From Pseudomonadota bacterium (GTDB lineage: Bacteria > Myxococcota_A > UBA796 > GCA-2862545): a DNA stretch of 64,000 nucleotides. Of this stretch, positions 41,700-50,060 are shown one piece after another. Below the pieces are notes generated by a model. It made no database searches and was not told where the DNA came from. It saw only the letters and a program-made list of their open reading frames with translations. Location: contig JAGSGY010000005.1 of NCBI GenBank assembly GCA_023954855.1, positions 1 through 64,000 on the forward strand, in the 5' to 3' direction. The position numbers and the translations under genes are program-made. Numbering within the stretch: the first letter of the stretch is position 1; each line of letters begins with the position of its first letter.

Positions 41700-42125
41700 T
41701 CAGTTCGGCGTCGGAGGCTCTGGCATCCACTTGAACGACTCTGGCAGCAACTCGGCCAGATCAAACACCTGGGTGCGTCCGTCTTCGTGGGCGACGATGA
41801 CGCGCCGAATGCCCCAATGGTCGAGCGTCTGCCGACAGGAGCCGCAGGGGGTGGCTGGAGGGTCGTTGTGGCTCACTACGGCCACCGCCTCGAAGTTGCG
41901 ATGGCCCTCGGCGACAGCGTGGTACAGCGCCACCTTCTCGGCGCAGCTGCCTTCGTGCGGCACCGGGTGCTCGACATTGCAGCCCGCAAAGACCAACCCA
42001 TCTGCCGTGCGCACCGCAGCGCCAACTCGAAACCCCGTGACCGGAACCCAAGCGTTCTCGCGTGCCTGGCGCGCTGCTTCGGCCAACGCGAGGTCGGCAT
42101 CGGTCACGGCACTAGAAGCGGGCAA
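41700..42125 (-). CDS. cdd: Cytidine deaminase
   Basis: A 141-residue zinc deaminase that turns cytidine/deoxycytidine into uridine/deoxyuridine. Zinc and catalytic residues are visible: FAGCNVEHPVPHEGSCAEKVAL (CAE: Cys, Glu) and TPCGSCRQTL (PCxxC). The TTG start at 42125 has GAGG upstream and overlaps the nucleoside phosphorylase gene by 14 bp; a GTG at 42107 is also possible. Its pairing with pnp places it in nucleoside salvage. Confidence 0.93.
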   Translation of the reverse strand: MPASSAVTDADLALAEAARQARENAWVPVTGFRVGAAVRTADGLVFAGCNVEHPVPHEGSCAEKVALYHAVAEGHRNFEAVAVVSHNDPPATPCGSCRQTLDHWGIRRVIVAHEDGRTQVFDLAELLPESFKWMPEPPTPN

Positions 42126-42927
42126 TCGAGGCCTCGATCAGCGCCGCAAAGTGGCCCGCCGCCGCTTGCGCGGTCTCGGTGACCTCCTCGTGGGTGAGCG
42201 GGTTGCCGGTGATGCCAGCGGCCTTGTTGGACACCATTGCGATGGCCACCGCGGGGAAGCCGCAGCCGGCCGCAGCGAGAATCTCGGGAACGGTGGACAT
42301 GCCGACGAGGCTGGCGCCCACGGTCTTCAGCATCTGGATTTCCGCCGGGGTCTCGTAGGCCGGGCCCATCATCGCGGCGTAGATTCCGGACTCGAGGTTC
42401 AGGTCGAGCGATGCAGCGGCTTCGCGCACAGCGTTCCGCAGGCGGGGGTCGTAGGCGGTGCTCATGTCAGGAAAGCGTACGTCGCCGTAGGTTGGCCCCA
42501 AGAGCGGGCTGGTGCCCTGGAAGTTGAGGTGATCTGAGATGAGCGCGAGGGTTCCCGGCTCCATTTCCTCGGTGATGCCACCCGCGCTGCAGGTGAACAC
42601 GATTTGGCCCACGCCCCACTTGGAGAGTGCGCGAACGCCGCGAACGAGCTCGGCCGGCTCCCATCCTTCGTAGAAGTGGACGCGTCCGGCCATGGCGAGC
42701 ATGCGCGTGTCCCCCAAGGTGCCGAGCACGGCCTCGCCTGCGTGACCGATGACCGCCGAGCCAGGCAAGGCCAGGTCAGGGTACGGCACGCGCTTTTCAA
42801 TCGTCATCTTGTCGAGTAGTAGCGACAGCCCCGAGCCGAGCACCACGGCGGTGTCGGGTGGGGTTCCAAAGTGCTGCTCGAGCCGCTTGACGACCTCGCC
42901 TACTGGGCCGTCTTCCGGGTGTGCCAT
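42112..42927 (-). CDS. Purine nucleoside phosphorylase
   Basis: A 271-residue trimeric-type PNP (PunA/DeoD-II family) that splits inosine and guanosine with phosphate. Motifs: VVLGSGLSLLL, GHAGEAVLGTL, AGRVHFYEG, SAGGITEEMEPG, GPAYETPAEI and VGMSTVPEI. The C-terminal SNKAAGIT contains the Asn that reads the purine. Operon with cytidine deaminase and, 40 bp upstream, ridA. Confidence 0.93.
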   Translation of the reverse strand: MAHPEDGPVGEVVKRLEQHFGTPPDTAVVLGSGLSLLLDKMTIEKRVPYPDLALPGSAVIGHAGEAVLGTLGDTRMLAMAGRVHFYEGWEPAELVRGVRALSKWGVGQIVFTCSAGGITEEMEPGTLALISDHLNFQGTSPLLGPTYGDVRFPDMSTAYDPRLRNAVREAAASLDLNLESGIYAAMMGPAYETPAEIQMLKTVGASLVGMSTVPEILAAAGCGFPAVAIAMVSNKAAGITGNPLTHEEVTETAQAAAGHFAALIEASIARF

Positions 42928-42967
42928 CTAGCCTCCGCGTCCGGCCAGTGTACGGGGAGCGGGGCGT

Positions 42968-43345
42968 TCAGTCGAGCAGGGCGATGGCTTCGATCTCGAC
43001 GTCGACGTCCTTGGGAAGTCGTGCCGCCTCGACAGCGGCCCTCGCAGGCCGGTGATCGCCGAAGGCCTCGGCGTAGACGGTGTTCATCGCGGCAAAGCTG
43101 TCCATGTCCTTCAGAAAGACAGAGGTCTTCACGACGGAGCCCAGGGAGCTGCCGGCCGCCTCGAGGACAGCGGCGAGGTTGCGCAGCGCGAGGCGGGTCT
43201 GCGCCGCGACATCGCCGTCGAGCACAGTGCCGGTCTCGGGGTCCATCGCAATCTGCCCGGAACAAAAGACCATGCCGTTGGCGACGACAGCTTGCGAGTA
43301 GGGGCCAATGGCGGCCGGAGCCGCGTCGGTAGAGATGAGCTTCAT
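42968..43345 (-). CDS. ridA: RidA family reactive intermediate deaminase
   Basis: A 125-residue RidA protein that hydrolyses reactive enamine/imine by-products of PLP enzymes. Family motifs: IGPYSQAV near the N-terminus, FCSGQIAMDP, and RPARAAVEAARLP with the essential Arg (about 105). Length is normal. It lies 33 bp downstream of the helical lipoprotein and 40 bp upstream of the phosphorylase, so the run reads as one transcript. Confidence 0.92.
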   Translation of the reverse strand: MKLISTDAAPAAIGPYSQAVVANGMVFCSGQIAMDPETGTVLDGDVAAQTRLALRNLAAVLEAAGSSLGSVVKTSVFLKDMDSFAAMNTVYAEAFGDHRPARAAVEAARLPKDVDVEIEAIALLD

Positions 43346-43378
43346 CGAAGCCTCCAGAGGAATGCGGGGACCTCGGGG

Positions 43379-45346
43379 CTAGAGCTCGTCGAAGCTCAGC
43401 AGTGCGAGGTCCACCATGTGAAGCAGGTCGTCCAGGGTTCCCTTGACGATGAGTCTGCCGAGGAAGGCGAGCGGCACTTCGCTCTGCCCCTCCACGGTCT
43501 CGGTCGCAAGAAGAGCGTCAGCGACGCCGGGACTCTCGAGTATCTCGAGTAGGCTGCCAGCTGCCTCGGGGTCCTTGAGGAGCGGCGCGAGTGCCGCGAG
43601 GGTCTCGAGCTCCGGATCGGCGTCGAGGAGTGGCGGCACGATGTCGAGGGCGTGGGCGAGCTGGCTGTTCTCGTCAGCCATGACCGCCGAGGCATGGTGC
43701 AAGGCGGTGTACGTCTCGTCCAGCTCGAACACCGGTCGCAGCAGAGGCGCGATCTGGTCGTACCCAGTCTCACCGTTGTCGGGACGGAACATCCACCCGA
43801 GCAGGTCCAGGCCATCCTGCAGGGTTGCGGCGGGCTCTGCGCCGGCGGTCACGTTGTAGCGGACCGGGTCCGAGAGCACCGGGATCAGCGCGATGATGTC
43901 CAGGAGGATCTTCTCTTTCGCCAGGTCGACGACCAGCTCCTCGATGGGTGAGATCGCGCCCGTCGAGTGCAGGTCCGATGCGAGGTCCGCAAGCTCGCCA
44001 ATACGGTCTTGCTCCCCGTCGCGCATCGCCTTGAGAATGTCGATGAAGACGATGAGCAGGTTCTCGCTCTCGTCGCCCGAGATGACGTCGATGACCTGAA
44101 GGTCCTCGATGACGGTCGGGGTGATGGCCGGGCACAGGTTGCTGTCTGCGAGCTCATCCATCATGAACTCGGAGAGGCTCGTGTCGAGGATGCCTCCGAG
44201 CAAGCCAGCACCGCCTTGCACCAAGCCGGGGTCCATGCCCGCGAGGGTGCGCAGGATGGTCTCCGCGAGATTGCCGAGGTTCACATCGATCGAGGTGATC
44301 CACAGGTCGATGCCGCAGACCATCGGCCGGTTGGTGTCGTGCAGGAGCCGCACGAGGTGAGAGAGCGCCGACATCTCGCCGCGCTGCAGCGGGTTCCCGT
44401 CAATGTCGACGGTCGCCAGCCATACGAGCTCGGTGGGCACCTGCTGCAGCACACCGTCGGCTTCGCGGGCGACCAGCGCTTGCTCGAGCAGGGTGCGCAC
44501 GATGGGGTCCGAGAGTACGGCGTCGGTCTCGGGGGCGATAGCGGGAATCAGGGGCCGTGGGCCAAGCACCATCACGTCGACGGCGTCGCGCAGGCTGTCG
44601 CCCGTTGCGCCGGTCCAGTGGTCGTTGGCGGGGGTTCGCGTCGCGAGGACGGCTGAGCCGAGGTCCATGACGAGTCGGTCGACCGCGGGCTGCACATCGG
44701 CGTGCGGAGAGGTCGCGAGGCTCCCAAAGGTGCGGATCCATCGGGCCGTCTCGGGGTGTTCGAGCAGCTCCCCTGCCCAGATGGCGGTCTCGAGGTCGTC
44801 GTCGAGCATCGCAGTTGCAGCGGCGGGGAGCACCGTCACGAGGGGCGCGATGGCGCCGTTCTCGAGGGCCACCGGGCTTGACAAGTCTACGCCCTGGCGG
44901 ACGACATCGGCACGGACCCCGTATTCGAGCTCGAGGACTAGGTCCATGACCTCGTCAACGGGGCGATCTTCGGCCCGAATAAGCTCGACGGCGACGCCAG
45001 CGAGGGCGAACACGTCCACGCCGGCATCGGGAAGCGTGTTGATGGCATGGGCCGCTTCAAGAGCGGCCAGTCGATCGCCACGGGTGGTCGACGTCTCGAG
45101 CGTCGCCACGGTCGGCTCGAGGGACTCGAAGTGGCCATTGTGGTTCAGGCAATCGAAGAGATTGCGGAACTCGGCGACATCTTCCTCGTCCAGCCCGTCC
45201 ATCAGGTCGACGCGGTAGCAGGGGGAGTCAGCCTGAAGCTGGTCCGTCCAGCTCGGCGAGTCTCCCGGCGGAGTGAGACCGCAAGATGCACCAAGCCCCA
45301 CCAGTGCAGCGACTGCAGTGAGAGCAATCGCACGGGTGGGGCTCAT
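43379..45346 (-). CDS. Large helical exported protein of unknown function
   Basis: A 655-residue exported protein. ATG at 45346 gives a signal (AIALTAVAALVGLGASCG); the cysteine could be lipidated, although the lipobox is imperfect. The rest is acidic and almost wholly alpha-helical, with repeated Leu/Ala-rich units and several Pro-separated blocks (LEHPETARW, DPIVRTLLEQ, PELETLAALAPLLKDPEAAG), suggesting a helical-repeat solenoid. No known family recognised. It stands 7 bp after the barrel gene, and is likely co-transcribed with it. Confidence 0.65.
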   Translation of the reverse strand: MSPTRAIALTAVAALVGLGASCGLTPPGDSPSWTDQLQADSPCYRVDLMDGLDEEDVAEFRNLFDCLNHNGHFESLEPTVATLETSTTRGDRLAALEAAHAINTLPDAGVDVFALAGVAVELIRAEDRPVDEVMDLVLELEYGVRADVVRQGVDLSSPVALENGAIAPLVTVLPAAATAMLDDDLETAIWAGELLEHPETARWIRTFGSLATSPHADVQPAVDRLVMDLGSAVLATRTPANDHWTGATGDSLRDAVDVMVLGPRPLIPAIAPETDAVLSDPIVRTLLEQALVAREADGVLQQVPTELVWLATVDIDGNPLQRGEMSALSHLVRLLHDTNRPMVCGIDLWITSIDVNLGNLAETILRTLAGMDPGLVQGGAGLLGGILDTSLSEFMMDELADSNLCPAITPTVIEDLQVIDVISGDESENLLIVFIDILKAMRDGEQDRIGELADLASDLHSTGAISPIEELVVDLAKEKILLDIIALIPVLSDPVRYNVTAGAEPAATLQDGLDLLGWMFRPDNGETGYDQIAPLLRPVFELDETYTALHHASAVMADENSQLAHALDIVPPLLDADPELETLAALAPLLKDPEAAGSLLEILESPGVADALLATETVEGQSEVPLAFLGRLIVKGTLDDLLHMVDLALLSFDEL

Positions 45347-45353
45347 GAGGACC

Positions 45354-45947
45354 TCAGTCGAAAAGGTAGCGGACGCCAGCGTACGCGATGGGACCGTGCT
45401 GCGCACCCTTGCGCCAACGCATCGTGTACATCACGTTACCAAAGACCTGCATCGACCGTGCAAACTGATAGTGCGCGCCCACGCCGCCCTCAAGGAAGAG
45501 GAACTCGGTGTGGTCGTTGGTCAGGAAGCCGGAGCCAAGACCGCCAACGGCGTTGAACTGGAACAAGTCCGGGGAGCCGATGATGCCCCACTGCAGACCG
45601 ACCGAAGCCATGCCCACGTTGCGGGGAGTGTCGCGGAAGGCGGAGACGACATTGCTCGGGTTCACCGTCTGGGTGATCGAAGCCGGGTCGCGCTGTGCGC
45701 TGTCCTGGACCCAGTAGCCGCGGAGCGTACCGAGAATCCGGTCATCGCGGTCACCGAGGACGAGCTCGATGCCCGTGCCGTAGTTCGCGATCGTCTCGCT
45801 GAGCTTGTACTGAGCCAGGTTGTTCGAGCTGTCATAGAAGTAGACGGGCTCGTTATGCACGCCGAACGTGCCTAGAACGCCGAGTCCACCCGCGAGTGCG
45901 GGGGAGGTGAAGGCCAGGCTCGCGAGCAGTGCCGCAAGGATGCGCAT
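45354..45947 (-). CDS. Outer-membrane beta-barrel protein
   Basis: A 197-residue exported protein (signal MRILAALLASLAFTSPALA). It consists of alternating hydrophobic/polar strands (GTGIELVLGDRDDRILGTLRG, VGMASVGLQWGIIG, QFNAVGGLGSG, VGAHYQFARSM, YAGVRYLFD), ending near a terminal aromatic, the usual barrel insertion signal. Eight to ten strands could be drawn. Function unknown. First gene of the run barrel, helical protein, ridA, phosphorylase, deaminase. Confidence 0.7.
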   Translation of the reverse strand: MRILAALLASLAFTSPALAGGLGVLGTFGVHNEPVYFYDSSNNLAQYKLSETIANYGTGIELVLGDRDDRILGTLRGYWVQDSAQRDPASITQTVNPSNVVSAFRDTPRNVGMASVGLQWGIIGSPDLFQFNAVGGLGSGFLTNDHTEFLFLEGGVGAHYQFARSMQVFGNVMYTMRWRKGAQHGPIAYAGVRYLFD

Positions 45948-46032
45948 GGGATCTCCGTGTACGAGACGGTGTCATTACACCAGCGGGCGGGGTCGATCAA
46001 GTCGAGAACCCGTCTAGACGCTGCGTGAGTGT

Positions 46033-46545
46033 TCAGTCTCGCCGTTCTGTAAATGGGGTTCGGAAGCCGCGGGACCGGCTGCGACGGCGTGCGCCGCTGT
46101 ATCCGGTGTCTCCGCTGTCTCCGTCGAGGATGACAAAGTCGATGGGGTCAGTCGATCCGAAGTGGTTCAGAAGGACGATTTCGGTCGGACCCGCTGCGAT
46201 CGCGGGAAGCTCGAAGCTGACCGTCTCGGTGCAATCGGCGCACAGCGCGTTGCATTCCGTGCACGAGGTCTCGCAGCCGGTGCACCCGACTTCATCGACA
46301 CACGTGTCGCAGAGCAAGCACTCGCTGCTTCGCTCGGCGCTGATGACGTCGGCATCGACACCTCCGACACGCACAATGGTGTCGGCGCGGGTCGAGAACG
46401 GCCTACCCGTCGCGGTGATGGTGTCGCCAGCCACGCCCTCGGCGGCGTTGAGCTCGGCTTCGACCGTACAGAGGTCGGAGACCGGGGTGGATCCGGTGCC
46501 GCAGGCGCTGAGCGCAAGGGCGAAGAAGCAATGAGAGACGCGCAC
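46033..46545 (-). CDS. Cys-rich lipoprotein with TIG-like fold
   Basis: A 170-residue lipoprotein (signal MRVSHCFFALALSACG; lipobox LSAC). AAEGVAGDTITATGRPFSTRADTIVRVGGVDADVISA reads as an IPT/TIG immunoglobulin-like start. A cysteine-rich insert with ten Cys (CLLCDTCVDEVGCTGCETSC and beyond) follows, then the fold resumes with VSFELPAIAAGPTEIVLLN. The C-terminus is basic (RRRSRSRGF). The Cys spacing could bind metal or form a disulfide knot. It lies just downstream of the PBP1A gene (3 bp). Confidence 0.7.
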   Translation of the reverse strand: MRVSHCFFALALSACGTGSTPVSDLCTVEAELNAAEGVAGDTITATGRPFSTRADTIVRVGGVDADVISAERSSECLLCDTCVDEVGCTGCETSCTECNALCADCTETVSFELPAIAAGPTEIVLLNHFGSTDPIDFVILDGDSGDTGYSGARRRSRSRGFRTPFTERRD

Positions 46546-46548
46546 GAG

Positions 46549-49500
46549 CTAGAGCTCCGTAATGAGGTCTTCTGCCGTGACTTGGCCGGCCGAGGCGCCA
46601 GTGGCGTCGGGCAGCGTTTCGGGCAGGAAGGGGTAGCGGCGACCGCCGGACGAGACGCGACGTCCCGTGTCCTGGTCGATTTGAGCCCACTCGACGTCGC
46701 CGCGCATCACGAAGGATGGCGTGTCCTTGCGGGCTGCGTCCTCCATGTAGTCCATCCAGATGGGAAGCGAGGTACGGCCACCGGTAGAGCTGACGCCCAG
46801 GCTGCGGGGCGTGTCGTAGCCCACCCAGACGGCGGTGATGATCTCGGGGGTGAAGCCGACGAACCACGCGTCCTTTTCGTCGTTCGTCGTGCCGGTCTTC
46901 CCGGCGACCGGGATACCGAGACGGCTAGCGCGCGCAGCGGTGCCTTCGGTGGCGACACCTTGCAGCAACCAAGTGGTGATGGACGCGACTTCGGGAGACA
47001 TGACTCGCTCGGACTGGGGCTTCTCGTGTTTCTCGAGCACCTCACCCTTCACATCGCGCACTTCTTCGATGTAGTAGGGCTCGATCAGCTCACCGCCGGA
47101 CGCGAACGCCGAGTACGCGCGAGCGAGCTCCTCCATGGTCAACGATGCAGAGCCTAGGCCCATCGACAGGTCGCACGAGCGGCACATGTAGACGTCGTCC
47201 GGGCCCATCAGCTTGCGGTGCCGCGTGTTGCTGATCTCGGGATCCTTCGGGGGATTCCGGTCCATGCAGATGGTGGAGTCGGGGGTCTCGCGGACCCACG
47301 GGCAGAGGTGGTCGTTGTCCTTGGAGGAGACGTGGTCCTCGGGCAGCATGTGCGCTGGGGTGCCGCCGATGCCGAGGCGCCGCGCGAACTCGTAGACGAC
47401 ATCGTCGTTCATGCCGGGGTCGATGGCCTCGAGCACGCGCACCGTACAGGTGTTGCGCGACATCGCCAGGGCCTTGCGGAGCGTGATGTTGCCGAGGAAG
47501 TCGTTGCCGTAGTTGGCCGGCTTCCAGATGAAGTCCTGGTCGGTGGCAAAGGCGAGGGGGCCGTCGACGATCATGGTGGCCGTCGTCACGCGCTCGGATT
47601 CGATGGCTGCGGCGTACACAATCGGCTTGAAGGTCGAGCCGACCTGACGCTTGGACTGCACGGCGCGGTTGAACTCGCTCTTTTCCCAGAAGGCGCCGCC
47701 AACCATGGAGCGGACCGCCCCGCTGTCGACGTCGTATGAGAGCAGCGCGCCCTCGACTTCGGGCTCCTGCCACAGGCGAGCAGCGGCGAAGGCGGTGCTC
47801 TCTCCCGGCGTCTTCTTGAAGGCCTTCGCGACCGCTTCGTCTTTGGTGGACAGCGCTTCGAGCTGCACCCAGACGACGTCGCCGGTCTGGAGAACCGAGC
47901 CCTCGGTCATGTCCGTCGCGGTCCGGTAGCGCCAGGACTTGCGCGGATTCGGCTTGTACAGCCACTCGGTCCACGCCAGGGGAATGATGGCCTCGACCTT
48001 GCCGATGCCGACCTTCGCGTAGCGCTTCTTCACGTCGAGCACGATGGCGTCGTAGCGCTTGCCGGCGACAAGCTCGGTCTCTTCTGCGGCCGGGGTACGT
48101 CCGGCGGGGTCGAGCTCGAGGGCGCGGGCCTCGCGGATGGCGAGATCGATCTCGGCTTGCTTCGCGGCAATGCCATCTGTGCCGACGTTCTCGACGCCTT
48201 CGCGACGGAAGCCCATGCGCTGGTCGACGGAGTACACACCGTCGATGACGGCCTGTTGGGCAATGTCCTGGAGCTCGAGGTCACAGGTCGTGGTGACCTG
48301 CAGCCCCTCGTTGTAGACGCGGTCGTGGCCGTAGGTATCGACCAGGTAGCGGCGCACGTACTCGGTGAAGTGCGGAGCCTTGGTGCCGAAGTCGTCGGTC
48401 TTCGGTGCGACGACGACGTCCTCGGCGAGGGCGGCAGCCTTTTCGGCCTCGGTGATGAACTCGTTGCGCACCATCTGGGTGAGCACGTACTCCTGGCGAC
48501 CCTGGGCTTTGTCCCAGTGGCGGTGCGGGGAGTAGTCGCTGGGGCGCTGGGGCAGACCCGCGAGGATGGCGGCCTCGGCGAGTGTGAGGTCCTTGGCGGA
48601 CTTCTCGAAGTAGACACGGCTCGCGGCCTCGACTCCGTAGGCGCCGGAGCCCAGGTAGATCTCGTTTAGGTAGAGAAAGAGGATGTGCTCCTTCTCGTAG
48701 GCCTTCTCGATGCGCCACGACAGCAGCACTTCCTTGATCTTGCGCTCGAGCTTCTTGTCCCGGGTGAGCAGGAAGTTGCGGGTCACCTGCTGGGTGATGG
48801 TCGAAGCGCCCTGGGCCATGCGTCCTTGGGCAGCGTTGCGCAGGATGGCCCGCACGATGCCCATGTAGTCGACGCCGTCATGGTTGTAGAAGTTCGCGTC
48901 TTCGGCGGCGAGGAAGGCCTGCTTGAGGTGCTCGGGCATCTCCTCGAGCTCGATGACGTAGCGGCGCTGCTCGAACAGCTCGCCAAGGACCTCGCCGTTC
49001 TTGTCGTAGACCACCGTGACGGTCGGTGGCGAGTACGCGCGGAGCGCCTCGATCGTGGGCAGGTCTTTGCCGTAGTAGCTGCTGACACCGAGGTAGCCGA
49101 CGCCGGCGCTGATCACGCCGAGGATGGCGAGCACGGCTCCGAACTTGAGCATGCGGCCCATGCAGCCGCCCTTCTTCTTGGGGCCGGCGGGAGACTTCGG
49201 GGTCTTGGCCGGTGGTGCGGCGCTCGCGGATGGCGGTGGTGGAGCCATGGGGCGGGCCTCCTGGCGGTCGATCTCGGTGGGTTCGTAGTGAGGCTCGGTG
49301 GGCGGCGGAGGGGCCGCCGGGGACATGGCCTCGGGCTCGGGTGTGCCTGCAGGCAACTGGCCGTATGGACTGCGCAGCGACGGAACGGTTCGGTCGAAGT
49401 GCTCTTCGTCCGGTGCGGGCGGCGGACTTGCCGTTGGCGGGCCGATCTGGGTGGCGTCGACGGTCGTGCGGTCCACGTTCGTCGGGGCCGACGTGGGGAA

Positions 49501-49824
49501 GAACTGAGACGGGGAGAGAATCCGTTGGTCGTGGATGCCGGTCGGCTCCTCTTCGGCGCGTGTAGCCATCGCACGCCCCGCGGCGGTCGGCGCCTCGGGT
49601 GATGCTTCCGGAATTTTCACCGGCACTGCGTTGTGCCGATGGGCTGTCGGCTCAGGCCGGAAGGTCTTGCCTCGCGACTTGAGCTGCTCCATGACCCCGG
49701 GGGGGTAGGTGACAGCCATGGATGTGGTGCATTCACGGCACGGAATCGTCTGTCCGGGTAGCGGCAGAGGTTCCGTGAGGCGGTTCTTTTGCCCGCAGGT
49801 CGGGCACGTGAGCTTCAGCGACAT
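46549..49824 (-). CDS. Penicillin-binding protein 1A with N-terminal zinc ribbon
   Basis: A 1091-residue bifunctional PBP. Residues 1-38 contain CPTCGQ and CREC, a zinc ribbon. A 180-residue Pro/Thr-rich linker follows, then a membrane helix (about 226-247). The transglycosylase has EDANFYNHDG (Glu308) and GASTITQQVTRN. The transpeptidase has STFK (Ser730), SRNTCTV and KTGTTNDEKDAW. The zinc ribbon must be cytoplasmic given the usual N-in topology, so it may be a regulatory input. It has no strong ribosome site; the leader is pyrimidine-rich. Confidence 0.92.
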   Translation of the reverse strand: MSLKLTCPTCGQKNRLTEPLPLPGQTIPCRECTTSMAVTYPPGVMEQLKSRGKTFRPEPTAHRHNAVPVKIPEASPEAPTAAGRAMATRAEEEPTGIHDQRILSPSQFFPTSAPTNVDRTTVDATQIGPPTASPPPAPDEEHFDRTVPSLRSPYGQLPAGTPEPEAMSPAAPPPPTEPHYEPTEIDRQEARPMAPPPPSASAAPPAKTPKSPAGPKKKGGCMGRMLKFGAVLAILGVISAGVGYLGVSSYYGKDLPTIEALRAYSPPTVTVVYDKNGEVLGELFEQRRYVIELEEMPEHLKQAFLAAEDANFYNHDGVDYMGIVRAILRNAAQGRMAQGASTITQQVTRNFLLTRDKKLERKIKEVLLSWRIEKAYEKEHILFLYLNEIYLGSGAYGVEAASRVYFEKSAKDLTLAEAAILAGLPQRPSDYSPHRHWDKAQGRQEYVLTQMVRNEFITEAEKAAALAEDVVVAPKTDDFGTKAPHFTEYVRRYLVDTYGHDRVYNEGLQVTTTCDLELQDIAQQAVIDGVYSVDQRMGFRREGVENVGTDGIAAKQAEIDLAIREARALELDPAGRTPAAEETELVAGKRYDAIVLDVKKRYAKVGIGKVEAIIPLAWTEWLYKPNPRKSWRYRTATDMTEGSVLQTGDVVWVQLEALSTKDEAVAKAFKKTPGESTAFAAARLWQEPEVEGALLSYDVDSGAVRSMVGGAFWEKSEFNRAVQSKRQVGSTFKPIVYAAAIESERVTTATMIVDGPLAFATDQDFIWKPANYGNDFLGNITLRKALAMSRNTCTVRVLEAIDPGMNDDVVYEFARRLGIGGTPAHMLPEDHVSSKDNDHLCPWVRETPDSTICMDRNPPKDPEISNTRHRKLMGPDDVYMCRSCDLSMGLGSASLTMEELARAYSAFASGGELIEPYYIEEVRDVKGEVLEKHEKPQSERVMSPEVASITTWLLQGVATEGTAARASRLGIPVAGKTGTTNDEKDAWFVGFTPEIITAVWVGYDTPRSLGVSSTGGRTSLPIWMDYMEDAARKDTPSFVMRGDVEWAQIDQDTGRRVSSGGRRYPFLPETLPDATGASAGQVTAEDLITEL

Positions 49825-50060
49825 CGAAGGAGGGCTCGCGGGGCGCGGGGGAGGGACTTGCGGGTCCCTGTCTTGTACCTCGAACGGATCCGCCCGTCCA
49901 CGCCGTGTTTTGCCGGGTGTACCGCCACTCAGCGGCTAGGTGCAGTTCCGGCATGTTCCGTAGGCAATCGTCTCGGTGTGTCAGTGCGGTTGACGGGCTC
50001 TGAGGCGCTTCCTACGATGGTGCATGAGAGGCGTTCGCGTCTCACCCATGGGGGAAACAC

